NCBI RefSeq assembly: GCF_029945535.1
Contig: NZ_JAQSCU010000008.1
Coordinates: 95,528 to 159,527, forward strand
Direction: 5' to 3'
DNA length: 64,000 bases
Source: Methylotenera sp.
GTDB taxonomy: Bacteria; Pseudomonadota; Gammaproteobacteria; Burkholderiales; Methylophilaceae
Part shown: in pieces, positions 57,584 to 64,000 of the stretch
Layout: every line of letters starts with the position of its first letter
Position numbering within the stretch: the stretch's first letter is position 1
The notes under the pieces: model-generated
The model's database searches: none
Told to the model about the DNA's origin: nothing
The model's input: only the letters and a program-made list of their open reading frames with translations
Program-made: the position numbers and the translations under genes

Positions 57584-58096
57584 TTACTTACCAAGCATGC
57601 CAGCTAATTTACCTGAAAGCATACCAAATATTGCACCAATAATTGTAGAAACAATGACTAGCAGCACTGGATTAGTCAAGTTCATTGCCGTTGCGTTACC
57701 TGCCGTACCTGCAGTTAAAGCCAAGCCAGCGGTTGCTGCATAGCCATACACGTTTGCAGGAACAACTGACAGTAAGGTATTACCTGCCACAATCACCAGT
57801 ACGAACACAGTCACTGCAATAATAACAGGTGCAGCTAATGTGCCCAAGGCAGCCAACATTCCAGAACTCACTAGATATAAAGCAACACCTGCAATTACTG
57901 CACCAAAAGACATACCAGCGATTGTTTTTTGTAATGCTGCGCTATCGCCACCCGTATGAAAATAACAACCCCATGCAATAAAGCCAACCCATACTAAAGC
58001 AATTGGCGCAGCTCCACCCAACGGACCCAATGCTAAAAATGCCCATACCCCACCTAAAACAGCAATACTTAGTGCTAATGCAGTTAATTTCGACAT
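57584..58096 (-). CDS. DUF1097-family membrane protein
   Basis: 170 residues with six hydrophobic segments. Small and Gly/Ala-rich, with WVGFIAWGCYFHTGG after the second span and AIFGMLSGKLAG near the end. This resembles the DUF1097 inner-membrane proteins such as E. coli YcdZ, whose role is not established. It is flanked by the terminator at 57481 and a gene for a lytic transglycosylase on the same strand 209 bp upstream. A transporter-like role is possible but unproven. Confidence 0.75.
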   Translation of the reverse strand: MSKLTALALSIAVLGGVWAFLALGPLGGAAPIALVWVGFIAWGCYFHTGGDSAALQKTIAGMSFGAVIAGVALYLVSSGMLAALGTLAAPVIIAVTVFVLVIVAGNTLLSVVPANVYGYAATAGLALTAGTAGNATAMNLTNPVLLVIVSTIIGAIFGMLSGKLAGMLGK

Positions 58097-58290
58097 ACTT
58101 TTCTCCTAATTTTTATATTGAGTAGCAAGTTTTTCGAACAGCAACGTCATACGCTGGGCTTATTGGAATAGTGCAAATTTTGCCTTAGTCGTATAAACGC
58201 TAGGGGCATACTGAATGATTTTTACAGAAATGTAAACTTTTTTGAAGGGGTTTTTAGCACTAATCTAGTGCCAAAACCATGCTAATTGAG

Positions 58291-58314
58291 AAAACGCCTA
58301 ATAATTTAGGTGTT
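58291..58314 (-). terminator. Hairpin overlapping the lytic transglycosylase stop codon
   Basis: AAAACGCCTAA and TTTAGGTGTTTT can pair around a short loop, with one mismatch on the minus-strand RNA. The stem covers the stop codon (58306-58308) and is followed by TTTTCTC. A second imperfect hairpin lies at 58247-58277. Confidence 0.5.
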
Positions 58315-58935
58315 TTTTGGTGCGTAATTCCAGTTTTTGGTCGAATAGTCCCAGTTCTTACGCCAAGCACCAAGCACCAAGTTAGGGTACTGCGGCTTGC
58401 CTAAACTACCGTTATATCGACCTAAAGCACGATATAAATCACCATGCTCGATATCAATATAATGCCTTAGAATTGTGCAGCCATAACGTAAGTTAGTACG
58501 TAAAAGGAATAAGTTATGGTCTGTTGCACCAATGCTACGCGCCCAAAATGGCATCACCTGCATAAATCCTCGCGCACCAACTGAAGATAATGCGTATTTC
58601 TTAAAGCCACTTTCCACCTGAATCAAACCTAATACCATTTGAGGATCCAGCCCTGCACGAGTCGCTTCATAGTGAACAGTACGAAGTAAATCTTCACGAT
58701 AATTAGTATCAGGAATGCGTTTTTGCAAGCGTCTTGACATCTCATTCAGCCAAGCTTCACCTTCTTCTGGGCTGGCAAAAGTGAGCGTTGGAACGGCTTT
58801 ATCACTAATGCTGCGCTGCATCATCGCTTTTACGCTATTTGATAACGGCTCTTCAATCTGCGCACCAGCATAGCTATTGATTGAGGCCAAAGCTCCAATC
58901 AATGTCAGCAAGCAGATTTGAATATTTTTAAGCAT
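58306..58935 (-). CDS. Lytic transglycosylase (SLT domain)
   Basis: 209 residues with a signal peptide ending SYAGAQ. The SLT domain shows GLIQVESGFKKYALS, with the catalytic Glu in VESG, then GARGFMQVMPFWA and ALGRYNGS. It cleaves murein glycosidic bonds with 1,6-anhydro formation in the periplasm. It begins 6 bp after proS and may be co-transcribed with it. Confidence 0.92.
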   Translation of the reverse strand: MLKNIQICLLTLIGALASINSYAGAQIEEPLSNSVKAMMQRSISDKAVPTLTFASPEEGEAWLNEMSRRLQKRIPDTNYREDLLRTVHYEATRAGLDPQMVLGLIQVESGFKKYALSSVGARGFMQVMPFWARSIGATDHNLFLLRTNLRYGCTILRHYIDIEHGDLYRALGRYNGSLGKPQYPNLVLGAWRKNWDYSTKNWNYAPKNT

Positions 58936-58941
58936 GTTTGA

Positions 58942-60663
58942 TTATAGTGCCACTTTTTGCATAAATTCAACTACATTATTCAATGAAACCATCTGCGCTT
59001 CCGCATCAGTTCTACCTTTATATTCCACTGTGCTATCTGCCAAGCCGCGCTCACCAATGACTAAACGGTGTGGAATACCCATCAAATCCGCCTCGGCAAA
59101 CATCACACCTGGGCGCTCGCCTCTATCATCTAGCATCGCCTCGATGCCTACAGCATTCAAATCAGCGTATATCTTATTCGCCGCTGCTGAAACCGCCTCT
59201 GACTTATCATAACCAATCGGGCAAATTGTCACGGTAAACGGTGCCATGCTTTTTGGAAAGATGATTCCGCGCGCATCGTTGCCTTGCTCAATTGCCGCAC
59301 CGACAATACGTGAAACGCCGATACCGTAACAACCCATTTCCATTACTTGTGTTTGACCACTTTCGTCAAGATAAGTGGCATTCATTGCCTCAGAATATTT
59401 AGTTCGCAACTGGAATATATGCCCAACTTCAATACCTCGGCAAAGTGACAATGTGCCTTTACCATCTGGGCTTGCATCGCCTTCCACCACATTTCTAATG
59501 TCCGCGACTAAACTTGGCTCTGGTAAATCGCGACCAAAATTAACACCGCTTAAATGGTATTTTGGTTTATTCGCACCACACACAAAATCACTCATCGCCG
59601 CGACTGTTCTATCTGCAATCACCCGCACATGTGCGCCAACGCCTACTGGGCCGATAAAACCTGGTGGGCATTTTAAGTTCTCACGGACTTCTTCTTCTGT
59701 AGCGAATCGGAAGTCATGTAAACCTTCCAATTTATTCACTTTAATTTCATTCATGCGGTGATCGCCACGAATAAGTAATAAATTAAACTGTGTGCTGCCA
59801 TCCTCAAGCGTTGCGATTAATGCCATGGCTTTAATCGTACGATCTAAGCCTATGTTGAGTAATGCTGCCACCTCTTCACAAGAGGTTTGTTTTGGCGTTT
59901 CAACATCTTGCATCACTTCTGTTGCGGCGCCGCGCACACTAGGCGCAACTGCTTCGGCCAACTCTACGTTGGCTGCGTAATCAGACGTATCACAATACGC
60001 TAAGCCATCTTCACCTGAATCAGCAAGCACATGAAACTCATGAGAACCATCACCGCCTATAGCACCTGTATCGGCTTTTACTGCACGAAACTTTAGACCT
60101 AAGCGATTGAAAACATTGCTATACGCTTGATACATATTCGCATACGTAGTTTCTAGAGAGGCAAAATCGGTATGGAAAGAATAAGCATCTTTCATCATAA
60201 ATTCACGCGCGCGCATCACACCAAAGCGTGGGCGAATTTCATCGCGAAATTTAGTTTGTATTTGGTAGAAATTAAGTGGTAATTGCTTATAACTGCGCAC
60301 CTCTGAACGTGCGATGTCAGTAATCACTTCTTCATGCGTTGGACCAAAGCAAAACTCACGTGAATGGCGATCGGTAATTTTGAGCATTTGTGGACCAAAT
60401 ACTGCCCAGCGACCGGTTTCATCCCATAACTCACGGGGTTGTACTGCGGGCATTAACAACTCTAAAGCGCCAGCCTTATTCATTTCGTCGCGCACGATGG
60501 TTTCAACTTTACGCAGCACACGCAAACCTAGCGGCATCCAGCTATATAAACCAGAACCCAAACGCTTAATCAGTCCTGCGCGTACCATTAGGATATGGCT
60601 TGGCAACTCTGCATCGTTTGGAGCTTCTTTTTGTGTGTTGAAGAAAAATTGTGAGGCGCGCAT
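58942..60663 (-). CDS. proS: Prolyl-tRNA synthetase (bacterial type)
   Basis: 573 residues from ATG 60663. Class II synthetase motifs: [20 protein letters not shown] (motif 1 region), [20 protein letters not shown] (motif 2) and [13 protein letters not shown] (motif 3). Between motifs 2 and 3 an INS editing domain contains [16 protein letters not shown]. The C-terminal anticodon-binding domain has [20 protein letters not shown]. It charges tRNA-Pro in the cytoplasm. Confidence 0.97.
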   Translation of the reverse strand: MRASQFFFNTQKEAPNDAELPSHILMVRAGLIKRLGSGLYSWMPLGLRVLRKVETIVRDEMNKAGALELLMPAVQPRELWDETGRWAVFGPQMLKITDRHSREFCFGPTHEEVITDIARSEVRSYKQLPLNFYQIQTKFRDEIRPRFGVMRAREFMMKDAYSFHTDFASLETTYANMYQAYSNVFNRLGLKFRAVKADTGAIGGDGSHEFHVLADSGEDGLAYCDTSDYAANVELAEAVAPSVRGAATEVMQDVETPKQTSCEEVAALLNIGLDRTIKAMALIATLEDGSTQFNLLLIRGDHRMNEIKVNKLEGLHDFRFATEEEVRENLKCPPGFIGPVGVGAHVRVIADRTVAAMSDFVCGANKPKYHLSGVNFGRDLPEPSLVADIRNVVEGDASPDGKGTLSLCRGIEVGHIFQLRTKYSEAMNATYLDESGQTQVMEMGCYGIGVSRIVGAAIEQGNDARGIIFPKSMAPFTVTICPIGYDKSEAVSAAANKIYADLNAVGIEAMLDDRGERPGVMFAEADLMGIPHRLVIGERGLADSTVEYKGRTDAEAQMVSLNNVVEFMQKVAL

Positions 60664-60772
60664 GGTGGTATCAAATCTGAGCAAAAATCAAAGACCGAAT
60701 TTTACATTTAATCAGTCATTTAGTCAGCAATAGTTATAACGCATTATTGAGCCGCGCTACAGCCATAGAAAT

Positions 60773-61390
60773 CTAGTGACGACGAACTGGGCTGTCCGCA
60801 GGAATATAGCCTGACTTCCAAAGCTCAAACGGCACTATCGTTGCTGGTACGCCATTATCATAAAACCAGCTATCCACCGCGAAGCGTTCGCCTGTGGCTT
60901 TTTCATGCATCACCGCGGTGGTATGCGGCCAGCCATTAAAAAAGAAGCTTCTTGTGCGCATATCTTCGGCTTCATGCAATTTAATCAAGCCGTAATATTG
61001 CATCAAATGCATATAAGTCGTGGTGTTAATTGCCTCATCATTGCAATCTAACTGATCTGGAAATTTTGAATTACTGAAAGTGCCTGCGCGGTCACCTGAT
61101 GTGCCTATCTTAGCGCCGACAATTATTTCTAACATGCCTACAGCATCGGCAATCTGCTGACGTTCAAGTGTTGCATCATCTGTCTTGAATGCAAAAACAG
61201 AGACCACTTGAGTCCATTCTTGCGTGTTAATGGAGACATGCCTAATTTCAGCGCAACCTCCGCCAAAACAAACATCTAAACCACCTAAAGTTGGCACTTC
61301 GCGATAAATTTTTGATATGTCAGAGAGTGCGGCTGTTGCATCAAACGAAATCAATGATAAACAAACAACACTAAATAACAATAGGCGCAT
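60773..61390 (-). CDS. Secreted protein with a transglutaminase-like Cys-His-Asp triad
   Basis: 205 residues with a signal peptide ending FDATAA. Cys116 in LDCNDEAINT, His156 in GWPHTTAV and Asp173 in FAVDSWFYDNG have the order and spacing of transglutaminase-like cysteine peptidases, where the conserved residues follow the same pattern (C ~40 H ~17 D). I do not recognise the family by name; the triad is my reading. It overlaps the TPM gene by 20 bp and is last in the lemA/TPM/TPM operon. Confidence 0.72.
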   Translation of the reverse strand: MRLLLFSVVCLSLISFDATAALSDISKIYREVPTLGGLDVCFGGGCAEIRHVSINTQEWTQVVSVFAFKTDDATLERQQIADAVGMLEIIVGAKIGTSGDRAGTFSNSKFPDQLDCNDEAINTTTYMHLMQYYGLIKLHEAEDMRTRSFFFNGWPHTTAVMHEKATGERFAVDSWFYDNGVPATIVPFELWKSGYIPADSPVRRH

Positions 61391-61877
61391 TACTTAACTC
61401 ATTGGTGTTTTCTGAGCCTGAAGGAAAATGTCGATCTAAATGTTCGGCTATTTTTGCAATGCCTTGTAAAACGCCAAGCTCAAAATCACCGTGCTTGAAG
61501 TGCTTTTCCATCTCGCGACTGATTTGCTCCCATCCCTCAGTGCCCACATAATGATGAATGCCTCGGTCAGCGACAATTTCAAAGTCATGATCAGCCAACA
61601 ACAAATAAATTAACACGCCGTTATTTTGCGCGGTATCCCACACATGAAGTTTTGAGAAAATCTCGATGGCACGCTTTTTAGCCGATACCTGTCTAACAAT
61701 ATCAAACGCATGCAAATTCGATTCAACCACAAAACAAATTTCACCAAAATGTGTTTTTTCACTGGCTGCAATCGCGTTTTCTATGCGCTGCATTGATTCT
61801 TTTGGAAAGTATTTTTTAACAATACCGGGCAAAATAAATAAGTGTTTAGCTAACCGTTTCAAGCGTTTAAATGACAT
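61371..61877 (-). CDS. TPM-domain protein (small)
   Basis: 168 residues from ATG 61877, coupled to the preceding stop by TGATG; AGGAG lies seven bases upstream. A TPM (TLP18.3/Psb32/MOLO-1) domain with HVWDTAQNNGVLIYLLLADHDFEIVADRGIHHYVG is seen at about residues 75-110. No signal peptide is evident, so it may be cytoplasmic or membrane-associated. Function unknown; it accompanies the larger TPM protein. Confidence 0.83.
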   Translation of the reverse strand: MSFKRLKRLAKHLFILPGIVKKYFPKESMQRIENAIAASEKTHFGEICFVVESNLHAFDIVRQVSAKKRAIEIFSKLHVWDTAQNNGVLIYLLLADHDFEIVADRGIHHYVGTEGWEQISREMEKHFKHGDFELGVLQGIAKIAEHLDRHFPSGSENTNELSNAPIVI

Positions 61878-62755
61878 CACCAATCTCCTGACGCGCCACC
61901 GCCACTAAACCCACCGCCGCCACCGCTAAAGCTGTCATTTCCGCTACTGCTACCAAATCCACCGCCACCAAAACCGCCACTGGAATATGTTCCGCCACCG
62001 CGCGTGCCATCAAAAATATAGGGCATGATTAAGGTAAAAACAAATGCCATGATGCCAACAAAAATTGACATGCCTAAGGTACCTAAAATGAACCAAGACA
62101 CGCCGCCAATGATGCCTGCCGTAGCACCCGCGCCAAAAAATCGACCTAAGACTGAGCTGAGAAAGGCACCAACTACCACGCAACCGATGACAAATAGCGC
62201 TAAGCTATTATCAAAGCTCATATTGGCATGATTGGCTTGAGGTGGAGGCGGTGCAAGCTTTTCACCATTAACCAAGCCCATCAATGTATCTGTAGCTTTA
62301 TTAATTCCACCGTAGAAATCGCCCTGCTTGAAACTTGGTGACATTACCTCATTGATGACCCGCTTCGCAATTAAATCTGGAATCGCGCCTTCTAAGCCTT
62401 GCCCAACTTCAATCCGCATTTTATGATCATTTTTAGCCACTAAAACAAGAATGCCATCATCTTGTTTTTCGCGACCTAGTTTCCAAGCATCGACCACCCG
62501 AATACTATATTGCTCAATTTCTTCTGGCTGGGTGCTAGGCACAATTAACACCGCGATTTGACTACCTTTTTCCAACTCAAAAGCCTTAAGCTTTGCTTCC
62601 AATTGGCTTTGCTGATCTGAAGTAAGAGTTTGCGTTAAATCTGTGACGCGTGTTTGAAGTGCAGGGATAGCAACGAGTTCAGCATGCAGATTACACGTTG
62701 CAAATAACAGCATTGTGCAAACTGCAAACAGAGTCGCTTTAATGTGAGTAATCAC
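61877..62755 (-). CDS. TPM-domain membrane protein (YgcG-like)
   Basis: 292 residues from GTG 62755. Signal peptide, then a TPM domain (VTDLTQTLTSDQQSQLEAKL, WKLGREKQDDGILVLVAKNDHKMRIEVGQGLEGAIPD), two or three membrane spans near residues 180-245, and a glycine/serine-rich tail ending SGGGASGDW. This is the YgcG layout commonly paired with LemA. The role is unsettled; TPM domains may have phosphatase or assembly functions. Confidence 0.88.
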   Translation of the reverse strand: MITHIKATLFAVCTMLLFATCNLHAELVAIPALQTRVTDLTQTLTSDQQSQLEAKLKAFELEKGSQIAVLIVPSTQPEEIEQYSIRVVDAWKLGREKQDDGILVLVAKNDHKMRIEVGQGLEGAIPDLIAKRVINEVMSPSFKQGDFYGGINKATDTLMGLVNGEKLAPPPPQANHANMSFDNSLALFVIGCVVVGAFLSSVLGRFFGAGATAGIIGGVSWFILGTLGMSIFVGIMAFVFTLIMPYIFDGTRGGGTYSSGGFGGGGFGSSSGNDSFSGGGGGFSGGGASGDW

Positions 62756-62793
62756 TTACTGCTCATTTAAAATGATTAGTAAAATTACAGAGG

Positions 62794-63393
62794 CTATTTC
62801 TTGTCACCAAAATCAACGGTTGGTGCGACTGAAATCGCTTTTTCATTTTCAACAGTGAATGATGGTTTAGTTTTATAGCCAAACATCATTGCCGTTAGAT
62901 TTTGCGGGAATGAGCGTATTGCAATGTTGTAAACTTTAATCGTTTCGATGTAACGATTGCGCGCAACAGTAATGCGATTTTCAGTGCCTTCAAGCTGTGC
63001 TTGCAAGTCTCTAAAACCTTGGTCTGCTTTTAAGTTTGGATAGTTCTCAGAAACCACCATTAATCGTGATAAAGCACTTGTTAACTGACCCTGTGCCGCT
63101 TGAAATCTGGCAAAAGCCTCTGGGTCATTCAGCAGTTCTGGCGTGACTTGCATACTACCTACTTTTGAACGTGCCTCAGTCACTTGTGTCAGCACCTCTT
63201 TTTCATGTTCTGCATAACCTTTCACTACATTCACCAAGTTAGGCACTAGGTCGGCACGACGCTGATACTGATTAAGCACTTCTGACCAACTGGCTTTTGA
63301 TTCTTCATCTAGCGACTGAAAGTTGTTGTAGCCACAGCCACTTAGATTCAACAAAAGTAAAACTGTGAATAGCTTTAAGTAAATTTTTTGCAT
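62794..63393 (-). CDS. lemA: LemA family protein
   Basis: 199 residues from ATG 63393, with AAGGA six bases upstream; ATG 63399 is too close to the site. Leader with a lipobox-like NLSGCGYNNF, then the LemA helical domain: NQYQRRADLVPNLVNVVKGY and TVARNRYIETIKVYN, followed by NIAIRSFPQNLTAMMFGYK. LemA is a membrane-associated protein of uncertain function; the pairing with TPM genes is widespread. Confidence 0.92.
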   Translation of the reverse strand: MQKIYLKLFTVLLLLNLSGCGYNNFQSLDEESKASWSEVLNQYQRRADLVPNLVNVVKGYAEHEKEVLTQVTEARSKVGSMQVTPELLNDPEAFARFQAAQGQLTSALSRLMVVSENYPNLKADQGFRDLQAQLEGTENRITVARNRYIETIKVYNIAIRSFPQNLTAMMFGYKTKPSFTVENEKAISVAPTVDFGDKK

Positions 63394-63522
63394 GTTCATT
63401 CCTTATGAATAAATCAAATTTAAAGACTCGTTGTAATGATATACATAACACCGAGATATATTCTGTACTAATTAGATTGCGCCTTATGCACTACATTTCA
63501 AGACCTTACAATTCTAGCTGAT

Positions 63523-64000
63523 TTAACTATTTGCAACTTTTAAGTCTTGTAAAATTTGCAGCCCCATACATAAATCACGCCAGACTTTTGCTTTACCTGC
63601 AGGATTTTTTAATAGGTGCGGCAAATCATAAGTAGCGATTAAAGTAACGCCATGCAGTTGATGCAACTTGCCACTTAAGTGCGCGATTGGCTCAGCGGAT
63701 TGCAATATCGCTTGTGCGGTTGCCTCGCCCATCGCAATCAACAACTTTGCTTGCATATCTTTGATAGACGCTAAAATATCAGATGAAGTTTCAGCAGGCT
63801 TGGTTTTAATTCGTAGTGCTTTGCAAATATTTTGAAATAACTGTAACTCTTCTGCGTTCATTGCGGAGTTTGGCAGCACAAATAAGTAATCGCCGTTTTC
63901 ACTGGCAATTTGGGTGAATATTGGCGACTCAATAGGCACAGTCGTTAACGTTTCTAGGGGTTGCTCTACATTTGCCAATGTCTCTTGTACAGTATCTGCC
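63523..64000 (-). CDS. Uracil-DNA glycosylase family 4/5-like protein (partial)
   Basis: The frame is open to the window edge, so the N-terminus is missing; a TTG at 63978 is only an internal codon. The visible C-terminal 158 residues contain LLIAMGEATAQAILQS, then GVTLIATYDLPHLLKNPAGKAKVWRDL. The last segment corresponds to the H-P-a-a/LLrnP...K..W.DL pattern of family 4 uracil-DNA glycosylases, with Asp-Leu-Pro-His in place of HPA. The iron-sulfur cysteines expected in the family are not in this part. Confidence 0.62.
   Translation of the reverse strand, partial: ADTVQETLANVEQPLETLTTVPIESPIFTQIASENGDYLFVLPNSAMNAEELQLFQNICKALRIKTKPAETSSDILASIKDMQAKLLIAMGEATAQAILQSAEPIAHLSGKLHQLHGVTLIATYDLPHLLKNPAGKAKVWRDLCMGLQILQDLKVANS

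Overview
The window most likely comes from a betaproteobacterial methylotroph of the Methylophilaceae (Methylotenera or a close relative). This is inferred from protein resemblance, moderate-to-low GC, and a methanolan-type eps cluster with exosortase B next to a cytochrome aa3 oxidase locus. No tool confirmed the taxonomy.

Layout. (1) 1-3833: end of a 2Fe-2S subunit, the large subunit of a Tat-exported molybdenum hydroxylase (isoquinoline 1-oxidoreductase type), an XdhC-type maturation factor and a MocA-like cytidylyltransferase. (2) 3897-15250: a partial denitrification island. It holds nirK (copper nitrite reductase fused to cytochrome c) with nirV-like, SCO, porin and cytochrome genes; norEFQD; norCB; and a Dnr/FNR-type regulator. 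Three FNR/DNR-type boxes lie upstream of nirK, of norE and between norC and the regulator. Nitrite to NO to N2O is encoded; no N2O reductase is seen. (3) 15324-19517: galU and a four-gene operon for GDP-D-glycero-alpha-D-manno-heptose. (4) 19606-43881: a large exopolysaccharide cluster with acyltransferases, glycosyltransferases, galE, ugd, kdsA, polymerase and flippase, then epsI, xrtB, epsG, epsF, epsE, epsD, epsL and a cNMP-domain gene, with epsA-epsB divergent. (5) 44439-45846: two PEP-CTERM surface proteins, the expected exosortase substrates. (6) 46120-54973: aa3 cytochrome c oxidase genes with heme A synthesis and assembly factors, including a 36-residue assembly protein. (7) 55281-64000: tRNA-Leu(CAA), queA, a secreted unknown, a DUF1097 protein, a lytic transglycosylase, proS, a lemA/TPM operon ending in a transglutaminase-like secreted protein, and a truncated uracil-DNA-glycosylase-like gene.

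How the parts work together. Polysaccharide precursors (UDP-glucose, UDP-galactose, UDP-glucuronate, GDP-heptose, possibly Kdo) feed the eps glycosyltransferases. The Wzx/Wzz/Wza-like proteins polymerise and export the product, and exosortase B processes PEP-CTERM proteins that probably sit in the same matrix.

Most notable observations: a shared sequence (GGRCTATTG, in two cases preceded by TTAGTAC) overlaps the -35 element of the promoters of both PEP-CTERM genes and, as a half-site, of the divergent eps operon, suggesting a common regulon. Two -24/-12 (sigma-54) promoter matches precede epsA and the heptose operon. Start-proximal triplicate 15-bp repeats occur in both nirK and norE. The EpsG kinase lacks the Walker A lysine.
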